Below, in pieces: positions 35,791 to 45,309 of a stretch of DNA of 64,000 nt (its first letter is position 1; the number at the start of each line of letters is the position of its first letter). The stretch comes from Bugula neritina (lineage: Eukaryota; Bryozoa; Gymnolaemata; Cheilostomatida; Bugulidae): positions 10,361,133-10,425,132 of the forward strand of contig OZ037769.1 in NCBI GenBank assembly GCA_964035545.1. The letters run 5' to 3'. Both the position numbers and the translations under genes were made by a program. The notes under the pieces are model-generated. The model searched no databases and had not been told where the DNA came from. It saw only the letters and a list, made by a program, of their open reading frames with translations.

Positions 35791-37744
35791 TTGATAAACT
35801 TGTTAGTTCAAGTAGCATAGTACAAGAAGTTAATACATAAACATATCCTTAACATAAATTGTAACATTACTTACTGCAATCAGTCTATATCAATATGTGT
35901 ATAGTCAGTATATGAATCATATATTAATTAATGATTTTCCAGAGATTCGGCGGCTCCTTTTATACCGGATCTTCCTGGCGGTAGTTCAGATTTCAAGGAT
36001 ACCGGCAACAACTGGTGAAAACTGGCCAACGAAAACTGGCGGCAGAAATTGACGCGGAATTTGGTCAGGTATGGTGTTAGTTTACAGCCAAGATAGGGAT
36101 TGACGTAAGAGGGATCTGCTGTTGTTGGCTCACCTTTGTATTTTGTAGACTATATCATCATTAATTGTACCTCAGTCTATAAATTAAAGAATAATTTTTT
36201 TGACTATAATATGATAAAATATATTAGCCAATGCTCACGTGTCGATCTTTGTAATAGGCTATATTAATGTTAAATAATTTATTAAGCATTTAAAATTATT
36301 GTATATCATCTATATGTTGGCACGAATAAATATTCACACATATACATATGTATATCTCTTTTTATGAACTGCATCTGTTATATGTTTCAGCTTTTTATCC
36401 ATTTCCATTTGTTCATCAATTAGTGTTTTATTTCAAAAGTCAGTATTACAAATTTCAACACGTGATCATGGCATGTAGTACTATCTCAGCACCGCAATTA
36501 CTTATTTAAAAGCCACACTACTAAATAATACTATTTTCGTTGCCTAAAAAGGCTATAACATCATGTGTCATATACATATATAATATATTAATGCATTCTT
36601 TATTTAAAGCAATTTTTTATGCAAGACCAAGATATCTAACTCACTCAAAACTTGTACATTTAAACATTAACTTCACTCAATTATTAAGCCTCATGTATCC
36701 TATTACTTGAATATACTTACACTCTTTCTTGAATGTTGTAGATAAACTGTAGTCTACATACCGTGATGGAGTAGATATAATAATTTATAATTGCGTCAAC
36801 CTGCTACAGCGGCCATCTTACTGAAAGTCTCAAACAAACCTTAGCATCGCCGAAGCCATATTTCAATAAGCTGGCAGAACATCTCAGAGACATAACTTGT
36901 GAAGTACAGAAGTAAGAATTAACATAAAAGAACAGTGTATGTATAATCATGCATCCTATACCGAGAATATAGTTTTTTTAAGAATTTTCTGAGAACAATG
37001 GTAATATATATATATATATATATATACCAATACTTTAGTCCAATCACTTATGACATATTTTATAGAAATTCTACTTCTAACATTATTGTAAAATATTCCC
37101 CGCAGTCCTTGCAAACTTCGTAGAAATGAGGCTATCTAACATTTCTATTTTGTTTACATTAGCAGATAGTTTCAGTCTTGATGTCGGTCTTCATAAGGAT
37201 GCAATTGTTTTGACACTTCTATTCCCATCAAATAAAATAAGCATTTTCTACGTAAAAAAACTGTTTCTGTTTACCTGGTAGATTATTTTTGCCAGGCCAT
37301 GATAGAGTTTTGACTTTGCAAATTATTTTGCAAGGCCATGATGGAGTTTTGACTTGGCAAATTATTTTGCAAGGCCATGATGAAGTTTTGAATTTCCTCT
37401 CCACTATTTTTACTAAAACTCTCAAGCTATACTCATATATATTCAAACCATTAGTTCCAATCATAACCACTATTAGCATATCATTCTGTAAATACATCAA
37501 GTTGCTGTGCAGTATCTACTCCGCAAAATATAAAGTACTGTGTAATCTCTGATCTGACATTATTATGTTCCATATCTTTACAACCTAGTACTGGTAGCTT
37601 TATGGGGGTTAAATAAAGAAAACATATGTTTTTGTTAATTACTTTATTTAAATAAAAGAACAAAGTAAAAAAATTGTTGTTGTTGCCCAGTTGATTATTC
37701 TGGATTTATGCATAGTCCGATGTTCTGCAATGCTGCCTATAGTT
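35791..37744. other. Non-coding stretch upstream of E1
   Basis: No gene seen. It contains a small GC-richer patch (35940-36075), a TA microsatellite (about 37006-37026) and a 39-bp tandem repeat (37281-37390). Confidence 0.5.
37281..37390. repeat. 39-bp tandem repeat, about 2.7 copies
   Basis: The block GCAAGGCCATGATGGAGTTT recurs at 37291, 37330 and 37369 with one or two changes per copy. Confidence 0.85.
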
Positions 37745-37749
37745 GATTT

Positions 37750-37942
37750 TGTAATGTGCACGCAGTTATGTAACCTGTTTTATAAATATTAATATAGTTG
37801 TGCTTTGTTCCTTTGTGTTCTAAATCTCTTTATCCTTGTTGTTTGCATATATTGTCAGTTCTTTTAGATATGTGTTCGTAGTGATCAGTTGTGATTTCCA
37901 AATAAAGATATTTTAGTGAACTTTAAGTATAATACTATTACA
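37750..37942 (+). repeat. E1 5' LTR (193 bp)
   Basis: Starts TGTAATGTGCACGC and ends ATACTATTACA. It contains AATAAA near 37901, a possible polyadenylation signal. I did not find a clear tRNA primer site directly after it. Confidence 0.9.
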
Positions 37943-37973
37943 AGCTGTTTCGGCATTTATCAGTGGTAGAAAT

Positions 37974-38741
37974 ATGGCAGTCAGGGTGTCGGATCTAGTG
38001 AAAAATTATGAGGACAGTTCAGTTAGTGGAGACTTTACTGAGTGGTGTGAGAAGCTGGAGCTAGTAGCAAAGTTGCAGAAAGTAGAAGATCTTGCATCGT
38101 TCCTGCCATTATTCTTGGCAGGTCCAGCATTCGCTGTGTATAAACAGTTTTCAGAGGATGTTAAATCAGACTTTCCAAAGTTAAAGACTGAGCTGATGAC
38201 GTCATTTTGTGAGAGCAGTTACAGCGCTTATGATCAACTTAGATCAAAAAGTCTAAAAGAAGGTGAAGCTGTAGATGTCTATGTGGCTGACTTGAGAAGG
38301 CTAGTAACACTAATAGGTCAGAAAACCCCTGAGCCTTTACTGAAATGTGCATTTATTGCTGGTTTGCCAGTGGATGTTGCTACACAAATAAAATCTGTCG
38401 CTGCTGTTGAAGAGTTGAGCTTAGAAGAATTGGTTGGTAGAGCTAGGGTAATGTTATCATCAGCAACTGTAGACACTTTGACACCCTGTGCTGTTGGTAG
38501 GAATGTTACTAGAAAGTGTTTTAAATGTTTTTCACCACATCATTCAGCTAGGAACTGTAACACTGAGAAAAGTCAAAATGGGAACATGAATGCTAAACCA
38601 AATGCCAATAATCAACAGCAGTACAGAAGATGGAACGTTCAGTGCTATACCTGTCAGGCTTGGGGGCATATCAGTAGGAATTGCCCACAGGGAAACGGCA
38701 TTGGGGCAGTGTCAGCACCGGATGCTCACCCCAACAACTGA
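37974..38741 (+). CDS. E1 Gag (255 aa)
   Basis: Structural protein of the E1 particle. Starts ATGGCAGTC 31 bases after the 5' LTR. The N-terminal half has the capsid-like pattern (EWCEKLELVAKLQ, then FCESSYSAYDQLRSK, then VYVADLRRLV). Two zinc knuckles follow: CFKCFSPHHSARNC (about residues 182-195) and CYTCQAWGHISRNC (about 224-237), which would bind the element RNA. The frame ends at 38741 and overlaps the pol frame, which lies in -1; a slippery heptamer sits in the overlap at 38690-38696. Intact as a reading frame. The function is assigned from position and knuckles. Confidence 0.85.
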   Translation: MAVRVSDLVKNYEDSSVSGDFTEWCEKLELVAKLQKVEDLASFLPLFLAGPAFAVYKQFSEDVKSDFPKLKTELMTSFCESSYSAYDQLRSKSLKEGEAVDVYVADLRRLVTLIGQKTPEPLLKCAFIAGLPVDVATQIKSVAAVEELSLEELVGRARVMLSSATVDTLTPCAVGRNVTRKCFKCFSPHHSARNCNTEKSQNGNMNAKPNANNQQQYRRWNVQCYTCQAWGHISRNCPQGNGIGAVSAPDAHPNN

Positions 38742-40792
38742 ATTGCAATTCGGTGCTACCACTAATAACTGTAAATGTAAACGGTGTGAGTATAAAAGCA
38801 CTAGTAGACAGTGATTGTGAACAATCAGTAGTTTTAGAAAGATTTTGTAATCAGCTAGGTGTTGCACCATGTGGTCCTGAACGGAAGGTTCTAATGCTAA
38901 ATGGACAAATAACTAAATGTAGGGGTGAAGCTCAATTAGCAGTGCAGGTTAGAAATCGTCATCTCTCTGTAAAATGTTTAATAGCTCCAATGTTAGTCGG
39001 TGGTTGCTCTTTAATTTTGGGAATGGATGCTATTAGCAAATTAGGTGGTGTGACAATTACTAGGAATAAGCAGGTGATGTTTCCTGCAGTTGAACCAACA
39101 ACAGAAGTTGGTAAAGTTAGTGCTGTTAGTCTAGGTGTAGGGGTAGATAGATTTGATAAGACATTAACTAGTAATAGTACAGATGAACTTTCTGTTAGTG
39201 ACACTGACTTTAATGCTAAATTTGATGGTACAAAATGGACAGTGAGGTGGAAATGGGAGAATGGTGAGCCGATATTACAGAACCAATGTGGACAGTATGC
39301 TGTAAAAGACAAATTCAAGCAGAGTTACCATGAGCAGATTCAGCAATGGATAAATGATGGATGGCTACAATTGTATGACAATAAATTACATGGTACAGTC
39401 ACTGGAATTGTACCATTGATGGCTGCTGCCCAGCCAAATAAACCAACCCAGGTTCGACCTGTTATGGATTATAGTAGAGAACTCAACAAATACATCTACA
39501 GTAAGCCCAGTGGTGACACTGCCATTTGTCAGGATAAATTGAGGAAATGGAGGCTACTTGGTGACAATGCCAGTTTGCTGGATTTAAGAAAAGCTTACTT
39601 ACAACTTCATGTGGATAGTGATTTGCAAAGGTTTCAAGCTGTACGGTATGAGGGTAAGATCTATGTAATGACTAGGTTAGGTTTTGGTTTAAATGTGGCA
39701 CCTAAAATCATGTCAAAAGTTTTATCTACAGTGCTGGCTCAAGATGACACTATCCAAAAAGGTACTGATAGTTATATAGATGACATTATAGTTGATGAGA
39801 CTGTTGTTTCGGTAGAAGTAGTTCAAAATCATTTGTTGAAGTTTGGTTTGGTTACTAAAGAACCAGAGAAACTGAGTAATGCTAGAGTTTTAGGGCTAAG
39901 GGTTAGAGAGGGGCATAGAGGTGACATGTCATGTTATAGCATAAGCAAGCGAGAGCTGTTTTCAGTGTGTGGTAAACTGACTGGACATTTTCCTGTAGCA
40001 GGGTGGCTTAGGGTAGCATGCAGTTTTATGAAAAGGTTGACGCAATCAGATATGTGGGATAGTGCTGTGTCTGACCACGTTCAAAAGATGTTGTTAGAGA
40101 CATTAGATAGAGTTGGAAAATCTGATCCTGTGAAAGGAAAGTGGCATGTGGCTAATACTGATACAGGCACTGTATGGTGTGATGCAAGCAGTTTGGCAAT
40201 AGGAGTGTCTGTACAAATAGATGACCAGATAGTCGAGGATGCTTCGTGGATGAGAAAACCCGATGATTGCACCCACATCAATGTAGCAGAATTAGAAGCT
40301 GTGGTAAAAGGCCTAAATTTGGCTTTAAAATGGAATCTATGCAACATTGTAGTGAAAACCGATTCAATGTCAGTATTCAGGTGGGTCACATCTGTAATCA
40401 ATGATAGTGTCAGACCAAAAGTTAATGGCATGAATGAGATGATTGTGAAACGTAGGTTAGGTGTTATAGCGGAACTGATAGAAGAGTACAAGCTGTCATT
40501 AAGAATACATTTAGTGAAATCAGCTGAGAATTGGGCAGATGCTCTGACACGGGTGAGTTCAGCATGGCTTACTAAGCGAATAACCTGTGCAAGTGCAGGT
40601 GTGACAACTCCTGATGTAGCTGACCTGAAGGATGAAATAGCCAAGATGCATGGAATGCATCATTTGGGCATTGAAAGAACATTCTATTTAGCTAAATGTA
40701 AATTCGGAGAAGGCATAGACAAGGAGTTAGTTGAAAGAGTAGTCAAGGAATGTGCTGTGTGTAGGAGTATTGATCCTTCTCCAGTGCAGTAA
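38681..40792 (+). pseudogene. E1 Pol, first part: protease, RT, RNase H, integrase zinc arm
   Basis: Entered by -1 frameshift from gag, so the Met at its start is not meaningful. Protease: ALVDSDCEQSVV, where the active-site Gly of D-S/T-G is Asp, then LILGMDAI. RT: DLRKAYLQLHVD, TRLGFGLNVAP and the catalytic SYIDDIIVDE. RNase H: VWCDASSLAIG, INVAELEAVVKGLNLAL, VVKTDSMSVFRWV and NWADALTRVS. Integrase zinc arm: GMHHLGIERTFYLAKC, then CAVCRS. The frame stops at TAA (40790-40792), but the same frame continues at once into the integrase core, so the stop is a lesion inside one polyprotein. RT and RNase H motifs look intact. Confidence 0.85.
38690..38734 (+). promoter_or_regulatory. E1 gag-pol -1 ribosomal frameshift signal
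   Basis: GGGAAAC at 38690-38696 reads G GGA AAC in the gag frame, a canonical X XXY YYZ slippery heptamer, and the -1 frame (GGG AAA CGG) is exactly the pol frame. Four bases later TTGGGG (38701-38706) can pair with CCCCAA (38729-38734), with a smaller AGCA/TGCT stem inside. The gag stop follows at 38739-38741. Confidence 0.7.
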
Positions 40793-41686
40793 GAAAGAGG
40801 AGTTCTGGAGGTCAATGAGAATTGGTATAGGCTGGCAATGGATGTGAGTCTTTATAATCGTGTACCATACTTGACTATTATTGACTGTGGTCCAAGTAGA
40901 TTTGCTGTGTGGATAAAGTTGCAGAATGAGGCAGCTGACTCTGTGGTAAATCATCTACTAAAGGTGTTTCAGCAACGTGGTCCACCAACAGAGTTACTGT
41001 CAGACAACGGACCATGCTTCAGAAGTGACAGATTGAAACACTTGCTTAGCCAGTGGGATGTACAGCACATATTTAGCTGTGCTTATAGAGCATCTGGAAA
41101 TGGTGTCATAGGGCGCAATCACAGGACTATAAAAAGAATGGCAGCTCGAACTAGATCCTCAAAAGAAAAAATGGTATTTTGGTACAACACTCCAAATAGT
41201 AACAATGTAATACCTTCACGAAGTTTATACAGCTATAATGTAAAGCTGCCTAAAGTATTACCATCAACAGTAGGCAAACCCACAGACATTACAAAAAACC
41301 CCTACAATGTAGGAGACAAAGTATATGTAAAACCTGTAAATTCTAAATGCACAACTGCATGGTCACAGGGCACAATTACTAGGGTTGTGTCGAACACTGC
41401 GGTAATGGTAGATGGTATGACACGACATGTAAGCGATGTCCGATTGGCTAATGCAGAGAACAGGGAAAGTGGTGACGTTTCATCTTGTACAAAACAGCAA
41501 TCTCAGGTACATAGAGACATTGAAACTAACTTGAGGTCAGATAATGCTGATGAGGATGCAGATGCAAATAGAGTTGTGGATGGTGAAAATGTTGAGGAAG
41601 GTGAAAGTGTAGACGAAGTGATTGACCGGCCAGTAAGAGATAGACGGCCACCCAGGTGGTTGGCAGACTTTTACGTAGATGAGTGA
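40793..41686 (+). pseudogene. E1 Pol, second part: integrase core and C-terminus
   Basis: In frame with the preceding part after the TAA. Core: YLTIIDCGPSRFAVW (first Asp) and ELLSDNGPCFRSD (second Asp), then GNGVIGRNHRTIKR where the third catalytic residue, Glu (usually VERNHRTIK), is Gly. A C-terminal SH3-like segment follows (NVGDKVYVKP...WSQGTITRVV), then an acidic tail and RDRRPPRWLADFYVDE. With the Glu lost, strand transfer by this copy should not work. Confidence 0.8.
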
Positions 41687-41734
41687 ATGTTTTTCTTTTT
41701 GTTTTATTAAGTATTTGTTTGATCTGATAAGATC

Positions 41735-41743
41735 AGGGGGAAA
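41735..41743 (+). promoter_or_regulatory. E1 polypurine tract
   Basis: AGGGGGAAA directly abuts the 3' LTR start (TGTAATG at 41744). Confidence 0.75.
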
Positions 41744-41846
41744 TGTAATGTGCACGCAGTTATGTAACCTGTTTTATAAATATTAATATAGTTGTGCTTT
41801 GTTCCTTTGTGTTCTAAATCTCTTTATCCTTGTTGTTTGTATATAT
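41744..41846 (+). repeat. E1 3' LTR, left part
   Basis: Matches the first 103 bases of the 5' LTR with one difference (C to T) and is cut at GTATATAT by E3. Confidence 0.9.
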
Positions 41847-42151
41847 TGTTATGATTTTCAGATTTAGGGTCGATGTGCAACCAAGAGAGTCATTTATTAT
41901 TAGAGGAACTTCACCGAGATAAGTCGAGTAGATATCGTTATATTTGAATACAAGAATACATAATAAAATCTAATATACAACAGTTAATAATACGCACGTC
42001 TATTTAATTTACAGCACTATCCTCAACTGAGCTAGTAGCGCGAAGCTGCTACTATTACTCATAAGCAGCTTAGCTAATTGGCTAGTACATCGTTCCGGGT
42101 CAATACGCAACCTTGCGTATTGTGTTGCTGGTAGCTCTACAAGCCACCACA
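41847..42151 (-). repeat. E3 3' LTR
   Basis: Plus-strand text starts TGTTATGATTTTC and ends CCACCACA; it differs from the other LTR by A instead of G in CTCTAC(A/G)AGCC (42141). Confidence 0.95.
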
Positions 42152-42164
42152 CTGCCCCCTCCAG
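42152..42164 (-). promoter_or_regulatory. E3 polypurine tract
   Basis: On the minus strand CTGGAGGGGGCAG lies directly before the 3' LTR (TGTGGTGGC...). Confidence 0.65.
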
Positions 42165-42430
42165 CAGAAAGCCCTCTTTCTGATAAAAAATATAATTCAC
42201 ATAAAAAAACTTATACATCAGTGGGCAGAGAGAGAACGATACAAAAGTATATACGAGAGCCAACTGATTAGAGGTACAGGTATATATATAAAAAAATATA
42301 TGCACAATGAATGATGCAAGTATGTAAAAGAAAATCCTATTTACATGTAGAGTACGTGCCACCGTAACGGGAGGGAATGCCACAGAGAGGTAGGGGGGAA
42401 GAGTAGTATAGAGTTGGAGATGGACTCATG
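42165..42430 (-). other. E3 untranslated region between the third ORF and the polypurine tract
   Basis: No gene seen. An open minus-strand frame over 42009-42383 runs into the LTR and shows no motif, so I treat it as chance. Confidence 0.5.
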
Positions 42431-43504
42431 TTAATCATGCGCCGCCCGCCTCATGCGTTTAATAGACTCCTGTAGATACTTGAGTTCACTGGATGCAGCA
42501 TGCACGCCCGGGGCCAGTCTATACACTTCTTGCTCCAGGTCGCGTGCCCTAGCTTCTACTTCACGTAAGTTGCAGGCCAGAGGGGATGAACGAGAGAAGA
42601 TCTGCTGTCTGTGCCTTTTTCGTTCTGAAGATGGAAGTGGGGGAGGGAGTGTATACGCCTTCGTGTCTACCCTCTGTAGTACGACACGGGGAAGTGTATG
42701 CGGTTGACGTATAGGACTGAGAGGTGGGGAGTTAGATGATTTTGTAGGCTCATTCACAGCTTCAGAGATGATGGGTCGAGGGGAGGGAAAGCCTTGCTCC
42801 AGGCGAGACAGCCGAGCCGAGTCAGTGATGAGGGGTCTGATGGCGTTAAGGAATGCGGGATATGATGCTTGGTCTACTTCATAGGCGTGTCCTTGAAAGC
42901 ACTGCATAGTGCGTTGGTGACGCAGTAGATAATCACGATTGTAACTATATTCTCCGCAGGGGCAGAACGTTGTGATGTAATGCTGCGGCAAGTGGACTCT
43001 CAGCCTGCGATGGGTTGTAAACCGCTGCTGACATTGGCGGCATTCGCGGTTACTGTCATCTCCTCTATGAGTCTTAATCTCTTTCTCTGTGGCAGGGGTA
43101 GTCCAGTTGGAGGTTGCTTCCAACTGGGGTGGCAGTTGTCCGGTTGTGGAAGTTGGTGGGGCCAGCTCTGGGTCCCATGCCATCTCTAGAGAAGGCATGC
43201 CCGGAGAGACGGGCGTGAGTGTGTCTACAAAAGTAGAATTATTGTTAGATCGCGGTGGATCTTTACAACATAATTCTAGTGACGGTTGACTGTTACTAGC
43301 CTGAGAGTCACAACTTTTAGAATGCACTCGAGAAACCAGTGAATCATGTGTGGACTGACCAAGAACAGTGTCTAGCTCCAGGTCTAACAGACCGTCGGCC
43401 ATTACAGTGTCTTCATCGTCATTCACGTGAAACGTGGTTCCCAGTAATTCTGATTCAATCTGTTGAATTAGTTCAGAATTTACTGGCATCGAGCCCATTT
43501 TCAT
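42431..43504 (-). CDS. E3 third ORF: two-finger zinc-finger protein (357 aa), env position
   Basis: Intact frame with a Met start (CCATGAAAATGG) 17 bases after the pol stop and in another frame. Residues 1-150 are acidic and Ser/Thr/Pro-rich. A classic C2H2 finger follows (C155, C158, H171, H175; spacing 2-12-3: CRQCQQRF...RRLRVHLPQH), then a second finger of unusual type (C181, C183, H196, C202: CPCGEYSYNRDYLLRHQRTM then QC). After a Ser/Pro-rich stretch, the last 50 residues look helical and charged (EVEARARDLEQEVYRL). E2 carries a decayed relative with the second finger, the GFP-RP and RVVL-RVD blocks kept. There is no signal peptide or membrane segment, so it is not an envelope. Likely nucleic-acid binding; its role in the element is unknown. 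Expression may need a spliced or subgenomic RNA. Confidence 0.8.
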   Translation of the reverse strand: MKMGSMPVNSELIQQIESELLGTTFHVNDDEDTVMADGLLDLELDTVLGQSTHDSLVSRVHSKSCDSQASNSQPSLELCCKDPPRSNNNSTFVDTLTPVSPGMPSLEMAWDPELAPPTSTTGQLPPQLEATSNWTTPATEKEIKTHRGDDSNRECRQCQQRFTTHRRLRVHLPQHYITTFCPCGEYSYNRDYLLRHQRTMQCFQGHAYEVDQASYPAFLNAIRPLITDSARLSRLEQGFPSPRPIISEAVNEPTKSSNSPPLSPIRQPHTLPRVVLQRVDTKAYTLPPPLPSSERKRHRQQIFSRSSPLACNLREVEARARDLEQEVYRLAPGVHAASSELKYLQESIKRMRRAAHD

Positions 43505-43521
43505 GGATAGGAATACAAGAC

Positions 43522-45309
43522 TTATACTGGCTTACCTGTGAACTCGGTATTAATGTCCATACTCAACGTTCTTGGTAAGGTTGGAGCTGGTTGTGATATA
43601 CGTCTGCCTCTGGCGATGTCAGCATAAGAAAAGGCTGAGCATCGTTTCTGAGGCACGAGGTCGGAACTATTTGCTTTACGCGCATTAATTCCTCCCACTA
43701 TTCCGCCCTCGCAAAAGTTGATATTTGCGTGGGGTTCACAACTCCAACATTTTATCGTACGGTTTTCCCCTTGACTTTCTTGCGTGCCGCTTCTAATGCA
43801 GTCACATACGAAGTCTTTTAAATATGGTGGGGGTTTCCTCGTACGCTGTCCCCTTTCTAGGGGGGGTGACACGCTCGCCGGTTTATTTGTAGGGGCCTCT
43901 AATGGCATCTCTACTTCACCGTTAGCGGTCACCTCTTCTTGTTCTCCGGATGGAGCCCCTCCCTCCGTGGGGGTTTGCACTTCCGGAACCGGCTCGGTTT
44001 CTGGAAGTGGTGGAATTAGACTTGGCGGTGGCGGACACGCTTCTGCTGGCAAAAGCTGTCGCTCCTCTCTCACCAAGTTTTCTTCCCACGGTATGACCAC
44101 TTCGTATTCAGGTCCATGCCGCCGTCGCCCGCGAGTTGTTGTCTGCCTCCTGGGCTCCAACAACGGGGGGGCTTCTCCCACTGCGTCGGGACTAGCCCAA
44201 TACGGTTTCAAGCGAGACTCCTTCTGGATAGACACCTGTCCTAAGCGCTCAATCTTGTACGTATGATTGGGCATAGCCTCGACAATCACGTAGGGTCCTA
44301 CGAACTTAGGCTTTAGTTTGTCAGCCTGCCCGCGACGCCTACGGTAATTGACCATCCACACCTTATCTCCCGTTTGGTAGAGAGGTGGTTCATCGGAATC
44401 TTTGTGCCGCACCTTCCACTGCTGTTCGCGCAGTATATCGTGTGCGGCCTTCATCCGTTCCACTAGTTCACTGGCATACTCGTGAACCGAGTTGTCTTGC
44501 TCTGGAACGTGGTAGGTAAGATGGTCAGGGACACGAGTCTCTCTCCCGAGCATCAAGAGGTTTGGGGTCTCACCAGTACTGGTGTGTGGGGTGCTACGGT
44601 ATGCACGCATGACTTGCGGCAACACCGTATCCCATTCCTCTTGGCCTCGTCCAAGGAGGAGACTCCGGAGCGCATCACCTAGCATCCGGTTGTTGCGCTC
44701 CACCACCCCGTTACCTTGAGGGTGGTAGGGGGTGGTCCGGCTCTGATTTACTCCCCAGAGGTGGCAAAGGTCGCTCATCAGTTGGGACTGGAACTGAGCG
44801 CCTTGATCAGAGTGTATCTGTTCAGGGAGACCAAAATAACAGAATACATGTTGGTCTAGTGCCCTGGCCACTGTTGGGGCTGACGCATCTGGGATAGCCA
44901 GAGCATTCGCCCACCGGGTAAAGTGGTCGGTCAGTACTAAAATCCAACTATTGCCTCTGGGGGTCAGGGGCATGGGTCCGACCAGGTCTACAGCGGCTAC
45001 TTGCCAGGGCCTTCCAGCATATAACCTCCGCCGTCCTGCTTCACCAGGGGGACGGCTATGCTTACTGGCCTGGCGGATCTCACACTGTTTGACTCTTAGC
45101 CGGACGTCACGCTCCATTTGTGGCCAATACCACCGGAGTCGTAATTTGGACATCACTCTCTTGACCCCTGCGTGGGCCTGTTTGTGAGTATCCCAAATCA
45201 ACTCACGGCGGATGGCAGTGGGGCAGACTACCCTCTTCCTCTCTGGGTGTCTGCTGCTGGCGGCTAGAGAGATGGTTAGTAACCCATCCTGCCCGATCCG
45301 CAGCGAGTC
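43522..45309 (-). pseudogene. E3 Pol, last part: integrase
   Basis: Same frame as the RT part, after the TGA at 45310. Zinc arm: DTHKQAHAGVKRV, then CEIRQASKH, where the second Cys of the C-x2-C pair (CEICQASKH in E2) is Arg. Core: WILVLTDHFTRWANAL (first Asp), QIHSDQGAQFQSQ (second Asp) and QGNGVVERNNRML (Glu), all present. C-terminal domain: PKFVGPYVIVEAMPNHTYKI, a GPY-type module, then a long Pro/Glu-rich tail and KPPPYLKDF. The extreme C-terminus contains CACAGGTAAGCC, which looks like a splice donor. Ends at 43522, just before the third ORF. Confidence 0.85.

Noticed and set aside
37974-41686. E1 as a BEL/Pao element
   Set aside because: The RT core is YIDD rather than the usual BEL YVDD pattern and the DUF5641-type C-terminus (seen at 21085-21562) is missing; left as an unassigned Ty3-like lineage.
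42431-43504. Envelope protein that would make E3 a retrovirus
   Set aside because: No signal peptide, membrane segment or cleavage-site pattern; the frame holds zinc fingers instead.
43784-44266. Plus-strand 160-codon frame opposite E3 integrase
   Set aside because: It is antisense to a well-supported pol region and has no domain.
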